A stretch of DNA of 64,000 nt from JASGTU01 sp963821815 (GTDB taxonomy: Bacteria > Chloroflexota > Anaerolineae > Caldilineales > Caldilineaceae): the NCBI GenBank assembly GCA_963821815.1, contig CAWGFG010000006.1, positions 434,001 to 498,000 on the forward strand, written 5' to 3'. Each line of letters begins with the position of its first letter. Position 1 is the first letter of the stretch. The notes beneath the pieces are model-generated. The model searched no databases. It had not been told where the DNA came from and worked only from the letters and a program-made list of their open reading frames with translations. Below are positions 37,028 through 46,450 of this stretch, one piece after another. Made by a program: the position numbers and the translations under genes.

Positions 37028-38995
37028 CTAGTTGCTAATTGCTTCATCCAGCAGTTCATTGCTCTCGCGCACACGGTCATAATCGCGTCGCGGACGCACC
37101 AGCACATGGCCAATCTCTTCGATGCGCTCACGAAGAGCGACGTCGTCATGACTTGTTTCCCAGGCCTGGCGCAGCAAATCTTCAAACGACTTAGCGCCTT
37201 CGATATTGCCCAGAATCATGTCCAATTCGCCGATGACGAGCTCGAACATGCGTATCTTGCGCGCCAGCAGATCGATTACATGCGCTTCAATTGTCTCGTT
37301 GCAACTGAGATTGAAAATGGTGACGTCGTGTTCCTGTCCAAGGCGATGCAATCGCCCAATGCGCTGTTCAACGCGCATGGGGTTCCACGGCAAATCATAG
37401 TTGATGAGCTGGTGGCAGAACTGCAAATTGCGGCCTTCCGCCCCGCTCTCTGTGCTGACCATGACGCGAGCTCCCGGTTCACCGCTCTCTTCGTCGCCAC
37501 GGAACTGGGCAATGGCCTCTTCCTTCTGGTTGATGTTCATGCCGCCGTGAAAACCCACTGAACTAATGTCCCACTCCTGCAGCGTCTTTAGGATGATGTC
37601 CAGTGTAGCCCGGTATTCCGTAAAGATCAGGAACTTACCCGGATAGCGGTCCAGAATCTCGCGTACCGCCAGCAGCTTTCTGCTACTGGGGATGGACTCG
37701 GCTTGGCTCAGGAATGTCAGCAATTCGGCGCGAGCCTTGTCGCCGTGTGCCGTGTCTGCCACCATTTTGCGCAGTGTGGAAGCCACTGCCTGCGGGCTGC
37801 TACTCAACTCGCGCTGCAACGTCATCAACGTCAGTCGCAGATACTTATCGCTGTCCACGTTGCGGAATCGACGGCGAATATAGTCAGTCACATTTGCGTA
37901 GAGTTGCCATTCGGGTTCGCTGAGCGACAGATGATAGATAGCCGCACGCCGTTTCGGAAATGCTACATCAACCTTGCTGCGACGGTTACGAATCATGATA
38001 TCGTTCAGCAGGCGTCGCAAGGAAGGTGCATTCTTCGGGCGACGCGTATCCGCTCTGTGAAGGAAGTGCTGCCGGAAGCCGCGCACCGTGCCGAGTTGCC
38101 CCGGCGACAGGATGGTGATCAGGCTATAAAGCTCCATGAGATCGTTCTGTACAGGGGTAGCGGTCAGCATAAGCACGTAGCGTTTGCGGATCTGGTTGAC
38201 GAATTTCCAGGCAAGGGTACTGCGGTTCTTGAGCTTGTGCGCTTCATCCACAATGAGCAGATCATACTCCCTGGCAAGGATGTTGGCGCTGTGATCCTTA
38301 CGCTTGGCTCGGTCAAGACTTGCCAGCCAGCGACCTTCATCCGCGTCGACAATGTCAGCCCAGTCCTTAGCACGGTTCATCACCGTGAATGACTCGTGGA
38401 ACTTGCTCTCCAACTCTTCCTGCCATTGCACTGTGAGCGAAGCCGGCGTCAGGACAAGCACGGTACGAACGAGCCCTCGCTGGATCAACTCCTTCATGAT
38501 GATCCCAGCTTCGATGGTTTTACCCAGGCCGACCTCGTCGGCAAGCAGCGCTCGGCCGCGCATCTGGTTGAGCGCCTTCATAGCGGTATCGATCTGATGC
38601 TGATAGTGAACGACTTCCAGCTCTTCCAGTGCGAGCAGTCGATCGAATCCGCGGCTTAGTCGTAGTTGTTCAGCTTGTAGCAGCAGGTGATAGAGTCCTG
38701 CCGGCTCCGGCTTGCGAATTCGTCCATGGGTGCGGAAGAAATTACCGAGATTCTGATCGCCTTCGATCACGCGTGGTTGCAGCGTCACCCCAAGTTCTTC
38801 GATGCGTTCCGCCATATGGTGGTCGACATTGTAGCGATAACCGCAGCGGAAACAGTACGTCGCCGTTTCCTCATCCAGCCAACCACATTGCGGGCAGCGT
38901 TTGCCCATGATAGCTTCACGTTCCGCCGTCTGTACGCGCGAATTTTCCTCGACCTCATCCGGGATTTCTAGCCATTCAAAACGTTCTTTGCTCAT
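37028..38995 (-). CDS. SNF2/RapA-like DEAH helicase with N-terminal zinc ribbon
   Basis: 655 residues. Residues 34-51 form a zinc ribbon (CPQCGW...CFRCGY). The helicase core begins with LADEVGLGKT (153-160), has DEAH at 250-253, LTATPVQND, and the second lobe with FTEYRATLD and LPWNPMRVEQRIGRLHRLGQ. This is a double-stranded DNA translocase of the RapA/HepA branch, used to move RNA polymerase or other proteins along DNA, but lacks the RapA N-terminal Tudor-like domains. No Shine-Dalgarno is seen before the ATG. It is the last gene of a minus-strand group with a Ycf46 AAA ATPase and a TerB_N-like protein, spaced 50-140 nt apart. Confidence 0.88.
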   Translation of the reverse strand: MSKERFEWLEIPDEVEENSRVQTAEREAIMGKRCPQCGWLDEETATYCFRCGYRYNVDHHMAERIEELGVTLQPRVIEGDQNLGNFFRTHGRIRKPEPAGLYHLLLQAEQLRLSRGFDRLLALEELEVVHYQHQIDTAMKALNQMRGRALLADEVGLGKTIEAGIIMKELIQRGLVRTVLVLTPASLTVQWQEELESKFHESFTVMNRAKDWADIVDADEGRWLASLDRAKRKDHSANILAREYDLLIVDEAHKLKNRSTLAWKFVNQIRKRYVLMLTATPVQNDLMELYSLITILSPGQLGTVRGFRQHFLHRADTRRPKNAPSLRRLLNDIMIRNRRSKVDVAFPKRRAAIYHLSLSEPEWQLYANVTDYIRRRFRNVDSDKYLRLTLMTLQRELSSSPQAVASTLRKMVADTAHGDKARAELLTFLSQAESIPSSRKLLAVREILDRYPGKFLIFTEYRATLDIILKTLQEWDISSVGFHGGMNINQKEEAIAQFRGDEESGEPGARVMVSTESGAEGRNLQFCHQLINYDLPWNPMRVEQRIGRLHRLGQEHDVTIFNLSCNETIEAHVIDLLARKIRMFELVIGELDMILGNIEGAKSFEDLLRQAWETSHDDVALRERIEEIGHVLVRPRRDYDRVRESNELLDEAISN

Positions 38996-39047
38996 ATTGA
39001 TATCGTATCACTTACAGTTGTATGCGACGACTCGCATCACTTAGCGC

Positions 39048-40556
39048 TTACTGAATCGATGATGAATTTGAAGCCCGACGCGCTCGTTGATTCGACCAAT
39101 CGCGCAGCGCGTCAATCTCTTCCTCCATCATCATGCTCAACGGAACTGTTTCCTGCAACACGTCGAGCAGATCATTCATCTCAAGGGGTCGACTTTGGTC
39201 AAACGCCTCATAGAGCCCGGCGATAACGACCTGTTCAATCTCCGCACCCGACAGCCCGTCGGATGTCATGGAAAGTGTCTGCAGGTCGAAATTCTCCGGA
39301 TTCCGATTGCGCTTGGCAAGGTGTATGCGCCAAATCTCTGTACGTTCGGAGGCATCCGGCAGGTCGACAAAGAATATCTCGTCGAATCGCCCCTTGCGCA
39401 CAAGTTCAGGCGGTAATTGCGTAACTGTGTTCGCGGTGGCGATAACGAACACGGGCGCTCGTTTTTCCTGCAGCCACGTGATGAAGCTGGCGAAGACGCG
39501 TGCTGCAGTCCCGGCGTCGCTGACATTGCTCGACCCAACGCCTGAGAAACCCTTCTCGATTTCGTCGACCCATAGCACCACCGGCGCAATGCTCTCAGCA
39601 AGTCGAATGGCGCCGCGCAAGTTCTCTTCACTAGAGCCCACTAGCGATGAAAATAACCGACCCACATCCAAACGCAAAATTGGTAAGCGCCAAGAGTTGG
39701 CCACTGATTTTGCGACAAGCGACTTACCGCAACCTTGCACGCCGACCAGTAGAATGCCCTTGGGCTCGGGCAATCCGAATGCCCGGGCCTCTTCGGAAAA
39801 TGCACGTACGCGCTTGCGAAGCCATTCCTTGAGCACGTTTAGCCCGCCGACGGTCGCCAGACGTTCGTCGCTGCGATAGTACTCCAGCAGACCGCTCTTG
39901 CGGATGATCTGCTGCTTTTCCGACGTGACCGCTTCGATCGCGCCGCGGTCCAACCGACCGTCAGCCTGGATGATGGCCTTGGCAATGGCGTTGGCTGCCT
40001 CATCGCTGGTGAGGCCTAGGCATGCTTGCACCAAACGTGCTTGCTCACGCCGGTCTAGCTGCACTGTCATATTTTCGTGGGCATCGGCCGTATCGGTGAT
40101 GTGTTCGACCTGTTCCTGCAACTGCTCACGTGTGGGCAAGGAGAAATCAATGACGGATATTTCCTTCTCCAACTCGGTGGGGATATTGAGCACCGGCCCC
40201 AGCAGAATGATGGTCTTGTTGCTGGACTTGAGCGTGAAGGCTGCTTCGCGCATGCGTCGTACCACTGAATGATCACGCATAAATGGATGGAAATCGCGCA
40301 GCACCCAGATACCTGGTCCTTCATGGTTGATGATGGACGAGAGCAAGCTGATCGGGTCACGCAAACTAGTGTCTGCCCGATTCGGAAGCGCGGGGTTGAC
40401 GATGCCGGTTGTCACGCTCCAAAGGTAGAGCGTCTTTCGTTGGCGGGTCGCTAGCGCCTCAATTTCGGCAAGCGCACGCGACTCTTCGGGCGTCACGACC
40501 CAGAGCAGCGAATAGCGTGCTCGAATATAGATGTCCAGCTCTTGTTGCATTTCCAT
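39048..40556 (-). CDS. Ycf46-like AAA+ ATPase
   Basis: About 502 residues. The N-terminal 230 have an ATPase-like but degenerate domain (RYSLLWVVTPEESRALAEIE at the start, IWVLRDFHPFM near 85), typical of cyanobacterial/plastid Ycf46. The C-terminal AAA module has Walker A GVQGCGKS (272-279), Walker B VVLWVDEIEK (326-335), sensor-like IATANTV and the arginine finger region KGRFDEIFFVDLP. AAA+ proteins of this clade remodel protein complexes; the target is unknown. The ATG at 40556 is chosen, though GTG 40559 and ATG 40550 are equally possible. It lies between a TerB_N-like gene and an SNF2 helicase. Confidence 0.85.
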   Translation of the reverse strand: MEMQQELDIYIRARYSLLWVVTPEESRALAEIEALATRQRKTLYLWSVTTGIVNPALPNRADTSLRDPISLLSSIINHEGPGIWVLRDFHPFMRDHSVVRRMREAAFTLKSSNKTIILLGPVLNIPTELEKEISVIDFSLPTREQLQEQVEHITDTADAHENMTVQLDRREQARLVQACLGLTSDEAANAIAKAIIQADGRLDRGAIEAVTSEKQQIIRKSGLLEYYRSDERLATVGGLNVLKEWLRKRVRAFSEEARAFGLPEPKGILLVGVQGCGKSLVAKSVANSWRLPILRLDVGRLFSSLVGSSEENLRGAIRLAESIAPVVLWVDEIEKGFSGVGSSNVSDAGTAARVFASFITWLQEKRAPVFVIATANTVTQLPPELVRKGRFDEIFFVDLPDASERTEIWRIHLAKRNRNPENFDLQTLSMTSDGLSGAEIEQVVIAGLYEAFDQSRPLEMNDLLDVLQETVPLSMMMEEEIDALRDWSNQRARRASNSSSIQ

Positions 40557-40701
40557 CACAGACGCTTTTTTCTAAACCTCCCTCAAACGCGGTTATGCGA
40601 GAGTGTGTTTCGTGATTCTTGAACGCTGGTGAGTGTACCATTTCTGACAAGAAGGCTGCACGGCTTTTAACATCCAGTGGCTCGTGCTTGCGCTGGGTTG
40701 T

Positions 40702-41862
40702 CTACCTCAGATATTGCGAGTAGGGCCAGATTTTCCAACGCTCCAGCTCTTCTCCGTTTAGATAGACGCGAGTCGTGGACCAGCCCTGAATATAATCCCA
40801 GATGCGCCAGAACCGACGCATCTCGCGTTTACGCACGGAAAGACGATGTACAATGCGCCGGTCTTCGTCCATGATTCGCCGATAGTCTGATATTTGCTGT
40901 GCCAGTTGTAGCACGTGATCGTAATACTCGGACCGGCTCTGTCCAAACTCCACAACAAGACGCCACTCTTGGGCGTTATCCGTTGGCGCCGCCGAAACCG
41001 GCGTTTGCTCCTGCTGAATTATGGGTTCATCAGCCATAAGCAGGGCATCGCGAAAGGCGATTTCCAGGTACGGGCGAATGGTCGGCTGAGGAATGGAGAA
41101 GCGCAGCGCTCGATGCGCCGTCCGCCATGGTCTTGGCGCTAGTTCTTCATCGGTAAGCTGCTCTCGTACCGCGTCCAGAGGCGCTTTGCCCAGAGCTTCC
41201 TCAACGACTGTTAGCCGAAGAGCCAGGATATCTAGGTTATTCTCGGCTCCAGGTATACCCCACGAAGCCGCCAGCCTGCCAAATTGCTCCACACTAAGCG
41301 GCTGCTCAAGCAACATCTGCAGGCCAATTGCCAACTCGAGTATGTTTGGCGGCACTTCGGCGTTCGACGTCCACTGGCGAATACCTTCGCCGTTGCCGGA
41401 TAACCACAACGCTAGTAGCAGCACTCGAGCATACCATTCGCTGTTCTGCCATGCGTCAGACCAGATCCAGCCACTCAATTCACGATAGAGCCATTCCTTC
41501 GGCACATGATCGTCCAGCAAGCTTACCTCGATTTGCGCAATGAACAAGCGTTGGAACGCTGTGGGCGCCGGTCGGGATGGGTCTTGCAGCCACTGGTGAA
41601 AGGCGCCGCGCTGGACTGGCGTCAAACCGGCGTACGATACACCGGATGGAAGCTGCATGCTGGCGACGTCGCTATTGTCCGCAAGCTCAACCAACAGGGT
41701 CAGATCGACCTGTACCGGATCGACGGCATGCGGATCGCCCAACGGTTGTTCACCGTAAATAGGGATTGATTCATTCTCCAACGCATCAGCCAGAACCTCG
41801 AGCGCAGTTGCATCTTCGCCACGGAAACGTAGCAGGTGGTTAATCTCAAGAGATTTTGGCAT
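40702..41862 (-). CDS. Hypothetical protein, possible TerB_N domain
   Basis: 386 residues without a clear family. The segment SYAGLTPVQRGAFHQWLQDPSRPAPTAFQRLFIAQIE (about 75-110) resembles the TerB_N domain found next to tellurite-resistance-like and helicase proteins; this match is by eye only. The C-terminal 80 residues are rich in Arg and Trp (RKREMRRFWRIWDYIQGWSTTRVYLNGEELERW). It has no signal peptide or membrane segment, so it should be cytoplasmic. It starts 15 nt after the URO-D-like gene and is followed by the Ycf46 AAA gene, so it is part of the same minus-strand run. Confidence 0.6.
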   Translation of the reverse strand: MPKSLEINHLLRFRGEDATALEVLADALENESIPIYGEQPLGDPHAVDPVQVDLTLLVELADNSDVASMQLPSGVSYAGLTPVQRGAFHQWLQDPSRPAPTAFQRLFIAQIEVSLLDDHVPKEWLYRELSGWIWSDAWQNSEWYARVLLLALWLSGNGEGIRQWTSNAEVPPNILELAIGLQMLLEQPLSVEQFGRLAASWGIPGAENNLDILALRLTVVEEALGKAPLDAVREQLTDEELAPRPWRTAHRALRFSIPQPTIRPYLEIAFRDALLMADEPIIQQEQTPVSAAPTDNAQEWRLVVEFGQSRSEYYDHVLQLAQQISDYRRIMDEDRRIVHRLSVRKREMRRFWRIWDYIQGWSTTRVYLNGEELERWKIWPYSQYLR

Positions 41863-41877
41863 CTTCGAGACTGTCGT

Positions 41878-43011
41878 CTATTCCCATGCCGCCGCAGGCA
41901 GGTCCAAATCCTTGCCCCAAATGTGCCGTGCGTACTTGAGGTAGTGCAAGTAGTTGGCATACGGCACATCAGGCGGTACGCGATGGTCGCAGAAACCGAT
42001 ATAGCCGCCTTCTTCGACCAATGGCGTCAGTCGATGCACTTCGGCTTCGATTGCCTGCTTGGAGTCCGCCAGTATGTGCTTGTCGAAGCCGCCCATGATG
42101 AGCATATCCTTTCCGAACTCGCGTCGATACCTGACCGGATCTGCGTCCCATGTGCCGATCTCCAGTGGAAACATACAGTTTATGCCCGCATCGAGCCAAT
42201 GGGGTATGAGCAACTCGATATTGCCGTCGCAGTCGATCCAGCAGACGTCGACTCCATATTTGTGCAGCAAGTCACTGATGCGCCGGTATTGCGGCACCAA
42301 ATACTTCTTAAAATGCTGCGGACTGATTAGTGGACCGGCGTTGTAGGCCATGTCCTCCCACATGCTGCAGCCTTCAAACTGCGCACCTGTCTCCAAACAG
42401 CGCGTTAACTCGCCCAGGATGCAGTTGGTAACCGCAACGACCATCTCTTCGAAAAAGGCCGGTTCATCGTAGATGATGTAGGCCAGCTTCTCCATACCGA
42501 CCCAGTTGCGGATGCGTCCGTAGAGGCTGCCGCCCTGCAATGCAATGGGCACATCACGATCTGGGTCCAACCAGAACGCTACTCGATCGTTCCAATCGGT
42601 TGGATAGCGCTCAGGATTGTCCGGGTCCAGCTTGGGCAGGTAGTGCTTGCGCCATGACTCGCGATCAGTCAACAGGTGGGCTTGAGGTTGCGGAATGGAG
42701 CCCATAAACTTGCGTTTCAAAACCCGTACGCCGTCCTCCTGCTGCTCCAGTACCGACTCGCCGTAGTCTTCCAGGATCTTGTACTCGAACGCTGGCGCCA
42801 AATCAGGCTCAACGCCGACCATCTTGGCCATGTTCTCCGGTCCTAAATCCATACCGAAAAACGCTTCGCTGTTGGATTGGTCCACCTCTTCAGGAAGACC
42901 TTGCTCGTGCCAAATGGGCAAGGTCTCATTCCAGAAACCAAAGTCCATGATGGGCGATCGGTCGACCGGCTTGTAATGCATGGTAGCGATGAAGCGTTCT
43001 CGTTGGTTCAT
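41878..43011 (-). CDS. Uroporphyrinogen decarboxylase-family (URO-D-like) protein
   Basis: 377 residues with the URO-D TIM barrel: MNQRERFIATMHYKPVDRSPIMDFG at the start, DVCWIDCDGNIELLIPHWLDAGIN in the middle, and CDHRVPPDVPYANYLHYL at the end. These features are typical of the large URO-D relatives that include corrinoid methyltransferases (MtaA/CmuA), rather than heme-pathway HemE, and no heme gene is adjacent. Its substrate is unknown. The ATG at 43011 has GGAGAG upstream; a longer frame reaching 43194 is cysteine-rich and not family-like. It leads a minus-strand run towards 37 kb. Confidence 0.82.
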   Translation of the reverse strand: MNQRERFIATMHYKPVDRSPIMDFGFWNETLPIWHEQGLPEEVDQSNSEAFFGMDLGPENMAKMVGVEPDLAPAFEYKILEDYGESVLEQQEDGVRVLKRKFMGSIPQPQAHLLTDRESWRKHYLPKLDPDNPERYPTDWNDRVAFWLDPDRDVPIALQGGSLYGRIRNWVGMEKLAYIIYDEPAFFEEMVVAVTNCILGELTRCLETGAQFEGCSMWEDMAYNAGPLISPQHFKKYLVPQYRRISDLLHKYGVDVCWIDCDGNIELLIPHWLDAGINCMFPLEIGTWDADPVRYRREFGKDMLIMGGFDKHILADSKQAIEAEVHRLTPLVEEGGYIGFCDHRVPPDVPYANYLHYLKYARHIWGKDLDLPAAAWE

Positions 43012-43090
43012 AGCTCTCTCCGGGAGTGCGATGTGGGCTAGTTGTGGATGCAGAGTACGGCTGCTGAATAGGCCGATGCAACAGAACCCT

Positions 43091-43099
43091 AGTATAGCA
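43091..43099 (-). promoter_or_regulatory. Extended -10 promoter for the URO-D-like gene
   Basis: Minus-strand TGCTATACT (43099 to 43091) fits the extended -10 consensus. No good -35 was found. The leader would be about 70 nt. The rest of the 298-nt gap to the VIT gene holds nothing clear. Confidence 0.4.
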
Positions 43100-43309
43100 T
43101 AGGACTGCTCCAGGATGCGGGTAGAAAGAGCTGGTGAGCAAGCGGTTCCAAATAACTGAAATCTGCCGCCACAACTTTGGAACATTCCACGCACTCCACC
43201 CGTCAGATGGACAACGCGCGGAAACGGAAACCTACAGTTCGTTCTTGCTTCGAAACCGATTCCATATTTAGACGATAAGCGATAGGCTTCTATTGCCTGA
43301 GGGGGAGAA

Positions 43310-45652
43310 ATGCAACCGCGTCATCTACTATCCATAGCCAGTATGCTAGCCATTATTGTATTGCTGCTCTTGCCGGCTGCTGTGTCCGCACAAACCATTG
43401 AACCAGGCCCGCGTCCTACGCCGCCGATCTTGCCGCCTATTCAGTCTGTTTCAGGTGTCAGTGTGCAGCAACACTACGTCGAGGCGGACGTTGAAGGACC
43501 CGTTGCAAATGTCACCGTGCAGCAAGTATTCCACAACGGCTCGCGTTCGGTCGCCGAAGGCGTTTTCCTTTTCCCGCTGCCTTCAAATGCGGCTGTGAGC
43601 GATTTTCAGATGAGTGTTGACGGGCAGGTGCTGGAAGGGCAGGTAATGGACGCCGACCAAGCCCGCGCCATCTATGAAGCAACTGTTCGAAAGATGCGCG
43701 ACCCAGCGCTGCTCGAATATGCGGGCAGAGGCGTGTTCCGTACGAGCGTCTTCCCCATTCCGCCTGGCGAAAGCCGTACGCTGCAGTTTCGCTATAGCGC
43801 CTTGCTCGACAGTGATAACGGTCTCTATCGATTCTCGTATCCAGGTCGGCTGCCAGGTGCGACACGCATGGTTGAGAAGACCGAACTCGTGGTGAATCTA
43901 CACGACGAGACTGGATTGCGAGCTATCTATAGCCCCGCGCATTCGGTCACAGTTGACCGAGTCGACAATGAACATGCCATCGTCCGATATGATTTTGCGG
44001 AAGAGACAACTCAGTCAGATTTCGAGCTTTTTTTCGGAACTGGCGATGCGAACGTTGGCTTGAATCTGCTAAGCAGCAAACCTTACAACGAAGACGGCTA
44101 CTACATCTTACTGGCGGCGCCAGCCATCACGAGCAACGAAGCCGCTATCGCAGCACGAGATCTGATCTTTGTCTTGGATATCTCTGGTTCCATGACCGGT
44201 GAGAAGCTGAAGCAGGCCAAAGGCGCTGTCCGCTACGTTGTCGAGCATCTGAATGCTGGCGATCGGTTCAACCTTCTTGCATTCAGCACGGGCGTTTCCT
44301 TCTGGGAAGAGCGCCTGACATCTGTATCTAGCGATTCGGTTGCGTCTGCGTTGGACTGGATCGATCGTTTGGAAGCGTCCGGTTCCACCGACATCAATCG
44401 AGCGCTCATGGAGGCGCTCGGTCAGCTCTCGGCGTCTGACAACAAAACGGATACGGGCTACGTGCTTTTCATGACGGACGGCCTTCCGACGCAAGGTGAA
44501 ACGGAACCGTCGCTGATCATCCGCAACGCGATGAACAACAAGCCGGAGGATGTCAGCATCCGGCTGTTCACGTTCGGCGTCGGATACGATGTGAATACCG
44601 ACCTGCTAGACCGCATGAGCGATCAGATGGGCGGTCGCAGTCGATACGTGCAGCCGGACCAACAGATCGACGAGGCGGTTAGCGCATTCTATGCCACAAT
44701 CCAAACGCCTGTACTGACCAATGTTGAGGTCGATTTCGGTGATGGCCCTATTCTGAGTGACACCTACCCCTATCCGTTGCCCGATCTCTTTGCCGGCGAA
44801 CAGCTCGTTGTCGCAGGTCGCTACCGCAATGGCGGAGATGTAGAGATAACCCTTTCTGGGACGGTTGACGGAGAACTTGTCACGGTTGAGTATCCGAGTA
44901 TGCGGCTAGCAACGACAGGCGGTGACCCATTTGTCGGGCGATTGTGGGCAACGCGTAAAATCGGCAGCATCATGCAACAGATCCGCATTCAAGGTCCGGA
45001 ACCGGAATTGGTCGACGCAATTGTCGATCTGAGTCTGCGGTTTGGAATCGTAACGCCATACACGTCGTATTTGGTAGAGGAGCCTAACAGAGATGGCTTA
45101 GCCTCCACCTCTGAAGCTTACACAGCATCTGGAGGGGTGATACTACGGTCCTACGGAGCGGCGGCTAAGGAATCTGTGCAAGCGCAAGCCATGGAAGCCT
45201 ACGCAGCGCCGGCAAGCGGCGCTGATGCCGTCACCGCGAGCGACGCACGTGAGCAACTGCGCTCGGCGACGTCGGTGCAGGAAAACCGAGACGTACGCAC
45301 GATCGGGTCGCGGACACTGGTCGCCCAGGGAACGAGCGGCTCAGCCGATGACGAGTCACAGTTGTGGATTGACACCGCCTACACAGAGGACATGGAGCTG
45401 GAAACGATCTTGTTCCTCTCGGACCGTTATTTCGAACTCGCCGATGACCCTGACTTAGCGCCGGTGCTAGCGTTATCAAGTGAGCTATTGATCGTACTGG
45501 ATGAAGGTCATGCGCTACGAATCACGGCGGATGAATCAATTGAGGGCGTCGAGGAGCAGCAAGGAGATGATGCTCTTGGCCAATACACTCCGGATGAGCA
45601 GACGAGCTTGCAACATTTGTGGGATACTGTTGTTGGCGCGGTAACGCGTTGA
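43310..45652 (+). CDS. Secreted VIT and von Willebrand factor A domain protein
   Basis: 780 residues. Residues 1-27 are a signal peptide (ending SAQT). Residues 45-170 are a VIT domain (VQQHYVEADVEGPVANVTVQQVFHN, then GVFLFPLP and ARAIYE), and 284-470 a VWA domain with the MIDAS motif DISGSM at 290-295 and MTDG downstream. The architecture matches inter-alpha-trypsin-inhibitor-like bacterial surface proteins (cf. marine proteobacterial sortase) but no sortase motif is present. The C-terminal 200 residues are acidic and low in structure. The start has GGGGGAG upstream. A hairpin follows the stop. Confidence 0.88.
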   Translation: MQPRHLLSIASMLAIIVLLLLPAAVSAQTIEPGPRPTPPILPPIQSVSGVSVQQHYVEADVEGPVANVTVQQVFHNGSRSVAEGVFLFPLPSNAAVSDFQMSVDGQVLEGQVMDADQARAIYEATVRKMRDPALLEYAGRGVFRTSVFPIPPGESRTLQFRYSALLDSDNGLYRFSYPGRLPGATRMVEKTELVVNLHDETGLRAIYSPAHSVTVDRVDNEHAIVRYDFAEETTQSDFELFFGTGDANVGLNLLSSKPYNEDGYYILLAAPAITSNEAAIAARDLIFVLDISGSMTGEKLKQAKGAVRYVVEHLNAGDRFNLLAFSTGVSFWEERLTSVSSDSVASALDWIDRLEASGSTDINRALMEALGQLSASDNKTDTGYVLFMTDGLPTQGETEPSLIIRNAMNNKPEDVSIRLFTFGVGYDVNTDLLDRMSDQMGGRSRYVQPDQQIDEAVSAFYATIQTPVLTNVEVDFGDGPILSDTYPYPLPDLFAGEQLVVAGRYRNGGDVEITLSGTVDGELVTVEYPSMRLATTGGDPFVGRLWATRKIGSIMQQIRIQGPEPELVDAIVDLSLRFGIVTPYTSYLVEEPNRDGLASTSEAYTASGGVILRSYGAAAKESVQAQAMEAYAAPASGADAVTASDAREQLRSATSVQENRDVRTIGSRTLVAQGTSGSADDESQLWIDTAYTEDMELETILFLSDRYFELADDPDLAPVLALSSELLIVLDEGHALRITADESIEGVEEQQGDDALGQYTPDEQTSLQHLWDTVVGAVTR

Positions 45653-45694
45653 ATTACAAAGCCGGTTCTTGATGTTCCTTGGCGCTAGCGTAGC

Positions 45695-45730
45695 CGAGGA
45701 CTCAAGCAGAGTCACGTGCCTGAGTCCTCG
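45695..45730 (+). terminator. Hairpin after the VIT-VWA gene
   Basis: CGAGGACTCA (45695-45704) pairs perfectly with TGAGTCCTCG (45721-45730) around a 16-nt loop, followed by TCATTTCG. A plausible but not strong terminator. Confidence 0.55.
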
Positions 45731-45793
45731 TCATTTCGCACATGTTATGTTGCGCTTTCTTCTAGGGTCTCTAGGATCTGCCTCTCTTGTCGT

Positions 45794-46149
45794 TTATTCG
45801 AAAAGGGGGCTGGAGCCGATGTGTTCACCGCCAACAGCAACCTCGATCGCGTATTCACCAGCCTGCTTGAATTCAACCGTGGACAGATTCACCGTTAGGT
45901 TCACTGCGCCAGTCATCCGTAGACCCAGCGCTACATCTACTTTGCCGTCCAACTTGACCAATGTCTGACCGTCAGCGTCGATGATCATAAGCCGAACTCC
46001 GTGCTTGCCATACTCTACCCGTGCAACACGGAAAACGACAGACGATGGCGCAGCGCGGATAGCGAAAAGGCAGCTCCGGAACCACGATCGAATCGCTTGC
46101 GCCAAGCATGTTGAGTCGCAGGGCAATCGCGAACCATAAATTTTCATAA
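45794..46149 (-). pseudogene. Decayed DUF6941-like gene, truncated by a palindromic element
   Basis: The frame ending at 45794 reads RVARVEYGKHGVRLMIIDADG and ends GEYAIEVAVGGEHIGSSPLFE. The preceding part is in a different frame and reads RLNMLGASDSIVVPELPFRYPRCAIVCRF. Joined at about 46031 by removing one base, they give a continuous small beta-rich protein resembling the DUF6941 family (by eye). The N-terminus is missing: at 46149 the coding sequence runs straight into the 86-bp palindromic element, and the only in-frame start (46166) lies inside it. I therefore treat it as a disrupted gene; the exact family is uncertain. Confidence 0.5.
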
Positions 46150-46235
46150 GTAGGGGCGGCATACATGCCGCCCGTCGCGCAAAATCCACCGGATAGTCGA
46201 CTGCACGCAGCGGGCGAGCCATGGCTCGCCCCTAC
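46150..46235. mobile_element. 86-bp palindromic element (REP/MITE-like)
   Basis: Bounded by 8-bp inverted repeats GTAGGGGC (46150-46157) and GCCCCTAC (46228-46235). It contains two hairpins: GGGCGGCAT-AC-ATGCCGCCC (46154-46173) and the perfect palindrome GGGCGAGCCA-TGGCTCGCCC (46212-46231), separated by a 38-nt spacer. The structure is that of a paired REP (REPIN) or a short MITE. No transposase is nearby. It abuts the truncated DUF6941-like gene. Confidence 0.75.
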
Positions 46236-46450
46236 ATTCTCGCAGGTTTCGCTGGTGTTCGAGTAGAATTCGTCTAAACAGACTTAATAACAGGATACTG
46301 CTATGTTAAATCGTGTAGTCCGCGATTGCCCTGTAGTGAAGTGTCCGGAGTATACCGCCGCGGCGTCACAAAAGGTTAGTTTTTCAAGCTGCATCGTCGT
46401 ACGCGTTGCTTCCTCTCTCGGCGGTTATCTGGAGCGAAATTCTGAAACAG
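46236..46450. other. Non-coding stretch beyond the palindromic element
   Basis: About 215 bases lying between the element and the end of the protease gene. I see no gene or regulatory motif; the missing N-terminus of the truncated gene was searched for here and not found. Confidence 0.35.

Noticed and set aside
37022..37042. Three 7-bp tandem repeats TAGTTGC/TAGTTGC/TAATTGC at the end of the SNF2 gene
   Set aside because: Too short and too variable to call a repeat element; the stop codon falls inside it by chance.
37703..38392. Long plus-strand open frame antisense to the SNF2 helicase
   Set aside because: The opposite strand encodes the conserved helicase core; the frame has no recognisable protein character.
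41878..43194. Reading the URO-D gene as HemE, or using its long N-terminal extension
   Set aside because: Motifs match the large URO-D/MtaA-like relatives rather than HemE, no heme genes are near, and the extra 61 residues are not family-like.
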